NCBI RefSeq assembly: GCF_009728835.1
Contig: NZ_CP033455.1
Span: forward strand, 881,568 to 945,567
Source of the DNA: Ehrlichia ruminantium
GTDB lineage: Bacteria > Pseudomonadota > Alphaproteobacteria > Rickettsiales > Anaplasmataceae
Direction: 5' to 3'
DNA length: 64,000 nt
The position numbers and the translations under genes are program-made. How positions within the stretch are numbered: position 1 is the stretch's first letter; every line of letters starts with the position of its first letter. The notes under the pieces are model-generated. The model searched no databases and had not been told where the DNA came from. It saw nothing but the letters and a program-made list of their open reading frames with translations. Below are positions 49,835 to 60,790 of the stretch, piece after piece.

Positions 49835-51241
49835 TATATTTCACTACCAAGCACACTTTTTGAAAATTTATAACAAAATACAATACTAACAGCACAATAT
49901 ACATAACCTACCATACAACACACTAACTACCCATATAAAAATAATACAAATAATCAATAATTCTCACATCTATCTTACACATGCTAAGAAATAATACAAT
50001 TAGCAAAAACAAACATCATACCTACTGCTACATAATTATGACCTAGATTACCTATAATGTATGTATATCATTATGTAATAATAGTATTCTACAATTTCTT
50101 ACAATCATTACATTGGGTAATTTAAGTATGATTTTATAACCATTAATATCTATACTCACTATAAGACACTTTCTACTAATTACATCAGGGCTTGTGAATT
50201 ATAATCACCAAAATTTGTTGTTTCCCTTTCAGGCTAATTATCAGATCACTAATAATACATATCTATAATCACTCAAGAATAACCTCTAATAATTTTTAGA
50301 TTACTAATATTAGATAATCTACCTACCACAATTTTATAATTACTAAATCTATATAAAAAATACTTGCTACCAATTACACAAAGATTTGTTACCTATAATC
50401 GCCAAAATTTGTTGTTCTCCTTTCAAGCTAATTAATTGATTTAGTATATAATGCTCATATTATATCTAAATCTATACCCATATCTCAAATTAACAACCTC
50501 ACTACTACAGAACAAAATATATTTACAATTTACTTAATTATGTTATGAGCTTCCTAGTACATTATCTAAATTATATCAACTTCCTTATTTAATTACAGCT
50601 ACCATCAATGCATCTTATTAATTCATAAATGCCTTCGCTGCTTATATTAATATGACATTTTCTAGTATCACAAAAATGCATTATTTATCTTATGCTAATG
50701 AGTCAAAATTTTTGTAGTATATTAAACATTTTTCTATTGAACACAATACCAAACTCTCTCAATTGCTGAATTTAAGGATTTAATATTTTGTACTATTAAT
50801 ACTGTATTACACTATAAAAAAAACTACAGCCAGTACTTATATACTAATACTTCATATGATTGGTCTATAAAACTAACAAAAAAATGTACATGTAGTACGT
50901 TTATCACAAAATAATATTCTTACAGAAAGATACATATATTTGTTATTTTGTGCTTATGGCAATCTTCCAGTATACCACTCAATCATACTGCTTTTATCAA
51001 TATGTTATATAATCTTAATAGCTGCGCTAGTATTTAGCATTACTAGCACACAAATACTCTAGCTAAAAGCAGCTTACTCACATAAATACATCAATAAACC
51101 TCAACCTACATAAATAATGTAGTATTACCAGCACATATACATTGTTTTTTATTATTAACATCTTCCAATATATCATCTATTTTTAATTGCTATGACTAAT
51201 GATCTACAACTTATTAATAAGTTAAAACTACTATACCAATG
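49835..51241. other. 1.4-kb non-coding gap
   Basis: No gene supported. A direct repeat lies at 50201-50440, described separately. Confidence 0.5.
50201..50440. repeat. Direct repeat, ~40-bp core, 194 bp apart
   Basis: ATAATCACCAAAATTTGTTG at 50201 and ATAATCGCCAAAATTTGTTG at 50395 begin two ~40-base copies that continue (C)TTTC(A)AGCTAATTA. Flanking parts are diverged, so this is probably an old tandem duplication. Confidence 0.75.
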
Positions 51242-53029
51242 TTATTGACATGATAGACACTCATCATAATCAAAATTTGTTATTTGTTTACACTGTTCAA
51301 TCGATTTTTCAAGTGCTCCACGAGATACTTTATCTGCACGTTGGATTGATTTTGACCTCGAGTAATATAAACTCTTTAAGCCTTTCTTCCAAGCAAGAAA
51401 ATGTATTTTATGCAAATATCTCTTATGTACATTAGCAGGTAAAAAAATATTAACAGATTGTGCCTGACATATGTACTTTGATCTGTCACTACTGTGTTCT
51501 ATTATCCATCTCTGATCAAGCTCATATGCAGTTTTAAACACCAATTTCTCCGTATCAGTTAAAAAATCCAAATGCTGAACAGAACCTTCATTAGTTGAAA
51601 TAGTAGACCACACTTGATCATTATTTTCACCCTTTAATATTAATAGCTTTTGTAAAAATTTATTTCGTACAATAAAAGAACCAGTCAAAGTTTTATGCGT
51701 AAAAACATTAGCTGCGTAAGGTTCTATACCAGGAGATGTATTCCCAGCAATAATTGAAATAGATGCAGTAGGAGCAATAGATAATTTATTAACAAATCTC
51801 TCCATAAAACCAGCATCTTGAGCATCAGGACAAGGACCTTTTTCTACAGCAATTCGATAAGATGCAGCATCAGCATGCTTCTTTATATGAGAAAATATCT
51901 TTTTATTCCATATGGTTGCTGCCACCGACTCAAAAGGGATCATTTTACTCTGCAAAAATGAATGAAATCCCATCACTCCAACACCTATACTACGTTCACG
52001 CATAGCTGAATATTTGGCTCTTTCCATCTCACTAGGAGCTTTTTCTATAAAATCAGTCAGCACATTATCAAGAAACCTCATTACATCTTCTATAAATAAT
52101 TCATTACCTTGCCACTGTTCATAATATTCAAGATTCAACGACGAAAGACAACATATAGCTGTACGAGATTTATTTAAGTGATCATATCCAGTAGTAAGAG
52201 TAATTTCGGTACATAAATTAGACATCTTTATATCAAGATTTAACTTTTTATAAATCTCAGGTTTATTCCGATTAACATGATCAATAAACAATATATATGG
52301 TTCACCAGTTTCAACCCTAGCAGTTAAAATCTTTATCCATATATCACGTGCTTTTACAGTAAAAATTACAGATTGATCTTTAGGACTAATTAAGTCCCAC
52401 GTTGTATCATTTTCTACACATTTCATAAAATGATCCGATAATACAACACCATGGTGTATATTTAACGCTTTCCTGTTAGGATCACCACCTGTAGGCTTTC
52501 TTAAATCTAAAAATTCTTCAATTTCTGGATGCCAAACCGGCAAATACACAGCAGAGCTACCACGTCGCAAAGATCCTTGACTAATAGCTAAAGTTAAAGC
52601 ATTTTGTACTACAATAAATGGGATAATTCCAGAAGTTTTTCCACTACCACGAACCTTCTCACCTATAGAGCGTAAGTTACCCCAGTAACTACCTATCCCT
52701 CCACCTTTTGATGCTAACCATACATTCTCATTCCATAAATCGACAATGCCTTTTAAACTATCTTCTGTTTCATTTAAAAAACATGAAACTGGCAATCCTC
52801 TATTTGTGCCACCATTACTTAATATCGGAGTAGCAGGCATGAACCACAATTTACTCATGTAATCATACAGCCTTTGTGCATGCTCTGAATTATCTGCATA
52901 ATATTCAGAAATTCTCAGAAATAATTGTTGATAATCTTCATTTTCAAGCAAGTATCTATCAGATAACACAGCCTTACCAAAAACAGTTAGGTTATTATCC
53001 CTCTCGTAATCAACAATCACTGATCCCAT
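51242..53029 (-). CDS. nrdA: Class I ribonucleoside-diphosphate reductase, alpha subunit
   Basis: Large subunit converting ribonucleotides to deoxyribonucleotides with NrdB. PATPILSNGGTNRGLPVSCFL contains the first redox Cys. SNLCTEI holds the radical Cys and Glu, and CCLSSLNL the second redox Cys. ERSIGVGVMGFHSFLQ and the C-terminal CLSCQ tail, the electron relay, are present. At 595 residues it lacks the N-terminal ATP-cone, so the overall-activity control seen in E. coli NrdA is probably absent. It is a single gene upstream of tRNA-Glu on the same strand. Confidence 0.94.
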   Translation of the reverse strand: MGSVIVDYERDNNLTVFGKAVLSDRYLLENEDYQQLFLRISEYYADNSEHAQRLYDYMSKLWFMPATPILSNGGTNRGLPVSCFLNETEDSLKGIVDLWNENVWLASKGGGIGSYWGNLRSIGEKVRGSGKTSGIIPFIVVQNALTLAISQGSLRRGSSAVYLPVWHPEIEEFLDLRKPTGGDPNRKALNIHHGVVLSDHFMKCVENDTTWDLISPKDQSVIFTVKARDIWIKILTARVETGEPYILFIDHVNRNKPEIYKKLNLDIKMSNLCTEITLTTGYDHLNKSRTAICCLSSLNLEYYEQWQGNELFIEDVMRFLDNVLTDFIEKAPSEMERAKYSAMRERSIGVGVMGFHSFLQSKMIPFESVAATIWNKKIFSHIKKHADAASYRIAVEKGPCPDAQDAGFMERFVNKLSIAPTASISIIAGNTSPGIEPYAANVFTHKTLTGSFIVRNKFLQKLLILKGENNDQVWSTISTNEGSVQHLDFLTDTEKLVFKTAYELDQRWIIEHSSDRSKYICQAQSVNIFLPANVHKRYLHKIHFLAWKKGLKSLYYSRSKSIQRADKVSRGALEKSIEQCKQITNFDYDECLSCQ

Positions 53030-53276
53030 AATTTTTTACCTTATTTTTTACCCACAAATCTTATACATATTATCAAAAATATTGTCCAGATAATATATCT
53101 TGTATTTATCTATTATATAAAACACAATATATAGAAGTATAAATATATTAAACAATTAACATAACAATAAACAGGCACACATTTTACACAGTAAACCCAT
53201 ATATTACGAGAAAATATTTCCCTAAACAAAAAAGAAAAAACTATATTTTATTAAGGAAATTTAAAGAACATGAAAG

Positions 53277-53349
53277 TGACTCCCACGGGAGTCGAACCCG
53301 CGTTACCACCGTGAAAGGGTGGTGTCCTGGACCACTAGACGAAGGAGTC
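53277..53349 (-). tRNA. tRNA-Glu (UUC)
   Basis: On the minus strand the acceptor GACTCCT pairs with GGGAGTC. The D arm has GTCTAGTGGTCCAGGAC. The anticodon loop CTTTCAC (anticodon TTC) sits on a CCACC/GGTGG stem, and the T arm is CGGGTTCGACTCCCG. The CCA end is not encoded. It is the only tRNA I found in the window. Confidence 0.95.
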
Positions 53350-53359
53350 ATACCAGCAG

Positions 53360-53388
53360 ATTATAAAAGTGAACATTACTATAGTCAA
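53360..53388 (-). promoter_or_regulatory. Strong promoter of tRNA-Glu
   Basis: Minus strand TTGACT (53388-53383), 17-base spacer, TATAAT (53365-53360). This is one base from perfect consensus and the best promoter in the window. Transcription would begin about 4 bases before the mature tRNA. Confidence 0.75.
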
Positions 53389-53544
53389 ATATTATTGTTA
53401 ACGATTTATTTTAACATGTAATACTTACCCATACTAAACATAACCATTATAGCACCCTCTTCACACAGTAAAATTAAGTATGAAGTATGCAATTTATCTT
53501 GCATCAATACAATATTTCATATATTACAATTATTACCAAATGTT

Positions 53545-53755
53545 ATAGATTATCAACAGCAATAAAACAGTAAACTATTAGGCAAACATTGACACACGGC
53601 AATATATAACTCACTTTTATATAGTTCAACCAACCATACATTACATATAGATTATCAATAACAATAAAACAGTAAACTATTAGGCAAACATTGACATACG
53701 GCAATATATAGCTCACTTTTATATAGTTCAACCAACCATACATTATACAAATTAT
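53545..53755. repeat. Tandem repeat, 102 bp unit, two copies
   Basis: ATAGATTATCAA(C/T)A(G/A)CAAT starts the units at 53545 and 53647. Both run through CAGTAAACTATTAGGCAAAC and CAACCAACCATACATTA with only a few substitutions. The period is a multiple of three, which creates a spurious repeated ORF on the minus strand. Confidence 0.92.
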
Positions 53756-54801
53756 CACTAATATTAATATTATCTATAGCAATAAATAATTATCAAACAC
53801 CTGACTACTAAGTATATACTGTCAGTTACTTATGCTTAATTAAATTCAACAATTAAAATATGATAAACGAACATTAAGTACTACTAACAACATGAAAACC
53901 AAAAAACCTCTCATCTAAATCTATAAATCTTTAAATAAATACCTTTTACATAATAAAATTATAAGAATTTAACTCATAAAATCTAGTTTACACACTCAAA
54001 CAACTAACAATCATCATAATTCTCGCACATTGTGTTCAAATACTTAATCAAGATATTCCATTATATGGAATAACAAGTATAATAATGCAAAACGAATAAT
54101 AATTTTTTTAAGATAAATATCAATTTAATAATAAACAATACAACATATATCAGCAATTCTACTAAGATTCAGGCTACACATCAGTAAACTATCAAATCAA
54201 CAAAATTTAAACAACATTAGATAAAAGTGATGTAGTACATAAAAGAAGTGCATTAACAAAAATATTTTATGTTTATTATTTACAGTGAAAAAAACCAATA
54301 CAAAATACAGTTATATATAGAATTACTACATGTTTCAGTATGTTAATATAATTTAAAATACCAAGCTAAGTAATAAGACCAACATGAAAAACAACTACTA
54401 ACAAACACATATCTTAAACAATATACAACAAACAAATAGACAATTTTAGATAATCCATGTAGCAAAATTATATATTATACACGATATAACTTATAATGAA
54501 TTTTACAATCTACCATAATGTGATCATTGTTGAGTAACAGCATATATATTTTCAAATACATACCTAATAAAGCGAAATAAACACACTAATACTATACCTA
54601 TAGTTTATTATAAATAATATTGAATAATAATGAAAGAAATAACAAACACCTATATATTTATAGTTATCATTATATTGCAAATATATATGACAATACACGT
54701 CTACAAATTTTTTGATTGAAATATTATATAAATAACATTGCATATTACTTATGAAATTTCTATAATTCTAAAATCTTGATAAAGCAACTTTAGGAGTGGT
54801 G

Positions 54802-55635
54802 TTGTCTTATAGCATATCATATTTGATGGAGAATTACAGTAAGTTATTTACGCAAGAGTTGCACAATACCTTACCAAAAACTGATCATGATGATATATTA
54901 TTAACATCAATGAAATATTCCCTTTTCACTCCAGGTAAACATATACGTCCTTTCCTTGTTAATGCTTCTGCTCAAATATTCAATGTGAACGTAAATAGAA
55001 CATTGTCCATTAGTGTAGCTGTCGAACTTATACATGTTTACTCCTTAATACATGATGATCTACCAGGCATGGATAACGAAGATATGCGTAGAGGACAATT
55101 AAGTTCACATAAAAAGTTCACTGAAGCAATCGCAATATTAACTGGCGATGCACTATTAACTTTAGCATTTGAAACACTATCCACAATTAATGAATCTCCA
55201 TACATACGCTGTCGTATCATACAACTCCTATCACAAGCTATAGGATATCAAGGTATGATAAAAGGACAAGTACTTGATACTGAAACAATTGCTAAAGATA
55301 TTGATGACATAAAAACTATGCACATGTTAAAGACTGCCCGGTTATTTTCTGTAGCATGTGAACTAGGAGGAATTCTTGGAGGTGCCTCAGATACTGAACT
55401 TAATGCTCTAAGAAATTATGGATTAAACCTAGGGCTTGCCTTTCAAATTAAAGATGATATAGAAGATATATGCGATGATAAATCTAAGAATAACATACTT
55501 AACATACTAACCAAAGAAGACAGTGAAAATTATATGAATTCTTTAATAGATAGATCAATAGAATACTTAGCTATTTTTCCAAATAAAACAGATATTTTAA
55601 ACAACTTAGCTGAGTTTATAAGAAACTTACAATAA
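54802..55635 (+). CDS. ispA: Farnesyl/geranyl diphosphate synthase (polyprenyl synthetase)
   Basis: Condenses isopentenyl diphosphate with allylic diphosphates. The first Asp-rich motif is in HDDLPGMDNEDMRRG, the second in LAFQIKDDIEDICDD. SPFTPGKH-like SLFTPGKHIRPFLV and LTGDALLTLAFE are also standard. The length of about 278 residues suits a short-chain IspA-type enzyme. The start is uncertain: GTG at 54796 overlaps the GGAG site, TTG 54802 sits 5 bases after GGAG (chosen), and ATG 54826 lacks a site. The next gene starts 3 bases after its stop, so they form an operon. Confidence 0.9.
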   Translation: MSYSISYLMENYSKLFTQELHNTLPKTDHDDILLTSMKYSLFTPGKHIRPFLVNASAQIFNVNVNRTLSISVAVELIHVYSLIHDDLPGMDNEDMRRGQLSSHKKFTEAIAILTGDALLTLAFETLSTINESPYIRCRIIQLLSQAIGYQGMIKGQVLDTETIAKDIDDIKTMHMLKTARLFSVACELGGILGGASDTELNALRNYGLNLGLAFQIKDDIEDICDDKSKNNILNILTKEDSENYMNSLIDRSIEYLAIFPNKTDILNNLAEFIRNLQ

Positions 55636-55638
55636 GCG

Positions 55639-56586
55639 ATGAAGAAAATACTATATAAATTGTTATATGTTTGCCTGATCATAATAGTTTTAACCATTAT
55701 AGGGAAAATATGTGAGCCATTATTTATAAAAATGATGTCTAATAAAGAACATACTGACAGCGACAAACCATATAAAATAAACTTTCCTGACAGTCTTACA
55801 TATAACATAGGATATCACCTACTTAGACCAATGATTGAATCTCGAATCGATTACTATATAAAAGAAAATGGACTAGCAGAATACTTATCACAAATAAAAC
55901 GCAAAACTATAATCCCAGATTCATTTACACAACATGACTCTCTTAAAGGGTCAGGGAAGACAGCATTATGCGGACAAAACATTTCAGCAATAATATATAA
56001 ATTTTCATATACTGACGATAGTAAGCAGATTATTAGTGAAATGCTAAAAAATACATTACAAGAAATAAAATTCAAATTAGGAGAAAGCATTATCAAAGAA
56101 CTCAATTATGCAATAGATGGTATGCAAGAAGGGGGCGAACGTATTATTATATTAATGGATCAAAAAGGCATACCAAAAGAACAGTATTATGTAAAATTAG
56201 TATCTGTTGATTCAACATATCCTGCATCAGTTAATAATTTACTAACCTTTAACAATATTATTGAAGATTACGAAGGTACTGTTAACAAGTTTCGTTGTGG
56301 AGATACTGTAAGTATAAAATACAATATACGAGAATTAGATGGTAAGACAATACTACAAGACCAAAGATTGCAGTTCACTATTGGACAAAATCAAGCCCCT
56401 CTAGCAATAGAGTTGGGTACCATTAATATGAGACAAGACATGGTAAGATCTATTATTGCGCCATTAGAACTTTTCACTAATTTTGATAAACCTGAAAATT
56501 TCAATGAAACTAACATAAAATTAGTTGATATTACTGCAATTAAAACATTACAACATCCACAAGAGAAGAAAAACCCAGATAATTAG
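55639..56586 (+). CDS. Membrane-anchored protein with FKBP-like domains
   Basis: The N-terminus has one hydrophobic segment (LLYVCLIIIVLTIIG, residues 8-22), then a periplasmic part of ~290 residues. Residues ~105-190 follow the FKBP pattern: GSGKTALCGQNISAIIYKFSY, FKLGESIIKELNYAIDGMQEGGERIIILM. Residues ~225-300 look like a second, more degenerate copy: FRCGDTVSIKYNIRELDGKTILQ, LQFTIGQNQAPLAIELG. Several usual active-site aromatics are not obvious, so isomerase activity is doubtful. It follows ispA by 3 bases. The fold assignment is by eye and the protein may be Anaplasmataceae-specific. Confidence 0.7.
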   Translation: MKKILYKLLYVCLIIIVLTIIGKICEPLFIKMMSNKEHTDSDKPYKINFPDSLTYNIGYHLLRPMIESRIDYYIKENGLAEYLSQIKRKTIIPDSFTQHDSLKGSGKTALCGQNISAIIYKFSYTDDSKQIISEMLKNTLQEIKFKLGESIIKELNYAIDGMQEGGERIIILMDQKGIPKEQYYVKLVSVDSTYPASVNNLLTFNNIIEDYEGTVNKFRCGDTVSIKYNIRELDGKTILQDQRLQFTIGQNQAPLAIELGTINMRQDMVRSIIAPLELFTNFDKPENFNETNIKLVDITAIKTLQHPQEKKNPDN

Positions 56587-57330
56587 TAAGCTCTTTTATA
56601 TTGTATGAATTACATAGAAAAACTAAGAGTATATATTAGAATTCAGTATAACATTAACATAAACTATATTTAAAACACTTAGTATACCAGCACAATAAAA
56701 TATTACACATATATTAAACTAATAATTAAAGTATATGTAATAACCATCTGGCCTTCTATAAGTTTTACAAACTGAATATTTGATGAAGACAACACAAAAC
56801 TTAAAAAATAATCAGTAACATAATTCATCTATAAATTTTTTACAAATCAACTTATTCAAATAACTATCGAAGTCATACTAAAAGTGCTTAATTATCCAAC
56901 ATTTCAAATAACATATTACCAAGCTTACATAAATAATCCGTCAATTTCAGATTCATACTAACATATTTATAGTAACATAACGCTTAATTACTAAAAGTAC
57001 TATAACGAATTAAAACACATATCAAAATTTCACGATTACTCAATACCATTATCAATTCAGTACACTAATAATTAAAGAATTACTACTTGAAAATACATAG
57101 TCACAGTACTACTTCTTCTATTAGATATATTAATTATTACCATTCTTATCTATTTTAAGTATCCAAAGAACCGGCATTATACTATTACTACCCTATACAC
57201 TAACAATTGAAGCACTACTACTGAAAGCAGCACATAACTAAGGCTATTCCTTCTATAAATAGCAAATGATTACTACCATTCCTATCTGATCTAAATATCC
57301 AAAAAAGCGATTTATATATCAATAATAGTA
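56587..57330. other. Non-coding gap
   Basis: AT-rich stretch between convergent genes. Loosely similar phrases (ACTAATAATTAAAG(A/T)A at 56719 and 57064; TAACAATTGAAGCACTACTACTGAAA near 57200) suggest worn repeats. No gene seen. Confidence 0.45.
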
Positions 57331-58395
57331 TCAATTCAATATATTAACAATCGAAGAATTGATATCCGAAGATCCATTCAATAAAAGCATAACTTCTTCT
57401 ATTAAGGATGGAGCTAATAAATAACCATGCCTATATAACCCATTAATTCTAATTATATTACCCTCAACATATATTCTCGGCAAATTATCAAGAAATGCTG
57501 CTCTACAATTTTTTGACATTTCTATAATTCTAGCCTCAGCAAATCCTTTATGTACCGAATAAGCTGAAGACAATAATTCTAATACAGATTGTACAGACAC
57601 CTCAGACATATCATCACTTTCTATCTCAGTAGCCCCAACAACAAAGTAAGAACCAGGCCTAGGCACTATATATATACTATATTTAGGATGCACCATTCTT
57701 ATAGGCCTATTAAAACTTACTTGTGGAGCATATAATAATATTATTTCACCTCTAACTGCCCTTAAACCAGGTAAATCATTTCTTGCACCTATTCCTCTAC
57801 AATCAAATACAAAATCAAATTTATATTCTATACCATTTTCTAAAACTATATACCCGTCACCAATTTTGCTGACACAAACATGTTCATACCATATAACATT
57901 ATATTGCTCTAAAGTACTCATGATATTCTGAAATAACCCTGAAGTATCAATATGACCTTCCCATGGTAAATATATACCATAAGGAAATAAAAGTTCAGGT
58001 TCCAGTAATTTTAATTCTTGCTCATCTATTATTCTCAAATGATTAAATTTCAACTTTCTTTTAATAAACATCACAAATCTGTCAAGTTCTGACACATCAT
58101 TTCTATGAGCTACAATCACACTGCCAGACATTGTAAAAAAAGTATTCCCTACTAAACCTTTAATAATAGAAGGCCACAAATTCAATGATTTCATACCTAG
58201 TTCAAAAATCACTTCTTCCATTTTTTCTAATTCTGAATACAACGCCAACATACCTGCAGCAATAGCACCACAACTTTGTCTATCATTCTTACCAAATTTA
58301 TCAAATAAGGTAACTTGCCAACCATCTTGTAATAACCTCAATGCTAATAATCTACCTACTAACCCCGCACCTACAATACCAGCTTTTCTAGTCAT
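57331..58395 (-). CDS. thiO: FAD-dependent glycine oxidase-like protein
   Basis: The N-terminal dinucleotide fold KAGIVGAGLVGRLLALRLLQDGWQVTLFDK binds FAD. SCGAIAAGMLALYSE fits the flavin-contacting block of the DadA/ThiO group. VVGATEIESDD and the C-terminal INGLYRHGYLLAPSL are typical of ThiO, which makes iminoglycine for the thiazole of thiamine. Other D-amino-acid oxidase-like roles remain possible. The length of 354 residues is normal for ThiO. It is a single gene. Confidence 0.8.
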   Translation of the reverse strand: MTRKAGIVGAGLVGRLLALRLLQDGWQVTLFDKFGKNDRQSCGAIAAGMLALYSELEKMEEVIFELGMKSLNLWPSIIKGLVGNTFFTMSGSVIVAHRNDVSELDRFVMFIKRKLKFNHLRIIDEQELKLLEPELLFPYGIYLPWEGHIDTSGLFQNIMSTLEQYNVIWYEHVCVSKIGDGYIVLENGIEYKFDFVFDCRGIGARNDLPGLRAVRGEIILLYAPQVSFNRPIRMVHPKYSIYIVPRPGSYFVVGATEIESDDMSEVSVQSVLELLSSAYSVHKGFAEARIIEMSKNCRAAFLDNLPRIYVEGNIIRINGLYRHGYLLAPSLIEEVMLLLNGSSDINSSIVNILN

Positions 58396-59794
58396 ATAAA
58401 TTTAAATATAAAAATAAATCCTAACAAAAATTACTCACTAATTAATAAAACACTCATTTAATTATAAACAATATGTACAGTCAATTATTATCAAAGAAAA
58501 CCTTATAAGAATAATTTTAAGTACCAATAGAGAAACACCAAAAATAACAAATATATAATTTCAATGATAATAACTTTTAATATATTTACCTTAATTGATA
58601 TAAATGTAATTTTATAAAAAATATCACAACAATAGCAGATACACGATATTAATATTATCTCACATGTAACTATCATTAACATACATAAGTTATCCAATCG
58701 GTATCCTTAAATATAAATTGATAACATAAAATTTCTTATACATTATATTAACAATTATCATTTTATCAAAACACCATATTATTCAGAAATTTACCCTGTT
58801 ATACGATTCCCAAATTATCAAAATATATATCACAATATACTAACCCTACTTATCATATAGGCTTATCACTATTTTCACACATAATATACACCATATAAAA
58901 TACACACTGATAACATCAAATATTATATAAACAACACTTTATATATCTACTTATAACTATTATTTCAAACTTACTATCTCACTAGATATCATAAATATAC
59001 CACAACTTATTACACAAAATACAGACCATTATCTGATATCTCTACAAATATCCTTTATCCTATAAACAATTAATCTATCCAGAAAAAATCATTTATATAA
59101 TCTTGTTGAAAATTACCTACAAACACATCACTACTTGTTATAAAGTATTATAAAAAAACTACTACACTATTAGTAATATAATAGATAATTATTATTAGTG
59201 TACTTACCTACATTTAGACAGTATAAATAACATCTTAAGTTCAGCATATAATTATTAGTAGCCATACAAATGGTCTACCACGAGAAGTTTTAATATTACC
59301 TTTTACTACCTATAACTATAATGACCAATTTAAACCTATTCTATAACGCAATATTTACATAATACTAGAGATATTATCTCAAAACCCCACCATATTATGA
59401 CTAACAAGAGCAAACATGTCGGTACAATACCCTTCATTATAACCAATTTATAACAGCTTTCATACAAAGATTAAAAAGCATTTGAGATTACTCATTGTTA
59501 CCACTATAATTATGTTTTATTACACAACAACACTACGTTTAATGTTTTACATCTAACATGATATCTCTACGGCATTTTTAACCATAATAAAATTATTAGT
59601 ACTAACATTACATAAATTTGACAATATTCAACCCAAACAATGATTTATAGATTAGATTACCTACAACTAAACAATAGTCCTTTATTTTAAGAACATACAT
59701 ACTAATCACAATATACATTTATAAAAAATCAATCAAAAGCAAATTATGTTATATATTTTATAGAGTAATGTTTTGCAAAATATTCTATATACTA
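58396..59794. other. 1.4-kb non-coding gap
   Basis: AT-rich, C-over-G skewed (line 58981: C 13, G 3). A 64-codon Ile-rich minus-strand frame at 58503 is probably random. No RNA or repeat seen. Confidence 0.5.
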
Positions 59795-60262
59795 TTATCT
59801 TAACTTTTTAAAAAAATTAGTCATTAGTTGTACATTTTCTTCTTCTAATATTCCTCCATATACTTCTGGAACACTATGACAGAATTGAAAAACTCTAGCT
59901 CCATTTTCAACACCTCCATACTTCTTATTATATGCTCCAAAATATAATCTACGTATTCTAGCAAAAGATATTGCTTGAGCACACATTGTACATGGTTCTA
60001 AGGTTACGTACATATCACATTGGTTTAATATATGCGTAGATAATACAATACAAGCATTTCTTATAGATAAAATCTCCGCATGTGCAGTCGGATCACAATT
60101 TCTGACATTTGAATTGTTATTGCAAGATATTACTTGATTATTATATACTATCACAGCTCCAACTGGTACTTCTAGTAAATCCTCTTGTGCTTTACTAATA
60201 GCTAGCCTCATATAGGTGTAATTAAACACTGCTTTATCTTTAAGCAAAATATTATTATACAA
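59795..60262 (-). CDS. tadA: tRNA-specific adenosine deaminase TadA
   Basis: Deaminates A34 of tRNA-Arg(ACG) to inosine. The zinc site is complete: HAEILSIRNA (His and catalytic Glu) and LEPCTMCAQAISFARI (two Cys). EVPVGAVIVYNNQVIS and YGGVENGARV are also typical. The longest frame opens with TTG at 60262. The first ATG, 60211, starts at MRLAISKAQ, leaving less N-terminal sequence than E. coli TadA, so I kept the TTG with reserve. Confidence 0.9.
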   Translation of the reverse strand: MYNNILLKDKAVFNYTYMRLAISKAQEDLLEVPVGAVIVYNNQVISCNNNSNVRNCDPTAHAEILSIRNACIVLSTHILNQCDMYVTLEPCTMCAQAISFARIRRLYFGAYNKKYGGVENGARVFQFCHSVPEVYGGILEEENVQLMTNFFKKLR

Positions 60263-60361
60263 TAAAAGTTATTTATTAATATATGTATTTTATTTGTCAA
60301 TAGAGTTTACTATTACCATTATATTATGATATAATATATTAGCATTTTTATAAGTTGACCT

Positions 60362-60790
60362 ATGTATTCTGATATTCTTACATGGTTAGTCATAACTTCA
60401 GGTGCTTTAGGCATCTGTATAGCGTTATTTACTTTATATAAGACTTGTTTACACCAGTTTATTTTAAAAATACTCACTGATGATGACTATGAAGACAAGT
60501 TAACAGATGAAGAAAAATATAAGCTATATATAGAAAAGAAACAGAAAGAAATCATTAAACACCAAATGCTACACAAGTATATAGCAGAAGACCACATGCC
60601 AAAATATCAAAGCAATATGAAAATTGTAGCAATTATGGAACCTATAGGCCAATGGACTAAACTCGTAATGTCAGAAAAGCTACAAAGGTTTGCTGGCTTA
60701 AAATTTGATGAAAATCAAACTGGATTTTGGCAAATGTTTGTAAGTATGAAATCATTATCTCAAGGAAAACATAGAGGAAGATCTAAGTAA
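60362..60790 (+). CDS. Small membrane-anchored protein, unknown
   Basis: A 142-residue protein with one N-terminal hydrophobic segment (LVITSGALGICIALFTLY, residues 9-26). A charged, helix-prone stretch follows (DDDYEDKLTDEEKYKLYIEKKQKEIIKHQ), probably coiled coil, and a basic end. I recognise no family. Good codon composition and a sensible membrane/charged layout argue that it is a real gene, perhaps conserved in the genus. It diverges from tadA across about 100 bases. Confidence 0.75.
   Translation: MYSDILTWLVITSGALGICIALFTLYKTCLHQFILKILTDDDYEDKLTDEEKYKLYIEKKQKEIIKHQMLHKYIAEDHMPKYQSNMKIVAIMEPIGQWTKLVMSEKLQRFAGLKFDENQTGFWQMFVSMKSLSQGKHRGRSK

Larger units (their letters stand above)
53350..54795. 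other. 1.4-kb gap between tRNA-Glu and ispA
   Basis: It holds the tRNA promoter and a two-copy tandem repeat. The rest is AT-rich, C-over-G skewed (line 54361: C 14, G 4), with no gene seen. Confidence 0.55.

Noticed and set aside
53543-53758. 71-codon minus-strand ORF with a repeated sequence
   Set aside because: It is only the translation of the 102-bp tandem repeat, whose length is divisible by three.
58503-58697. 64-residue hydrophobic minus-strand ORF
   Set aside because: Ile/Cys/Leu-rich sequence typical of translated AT-rich DNA; no ribosome site or family match.
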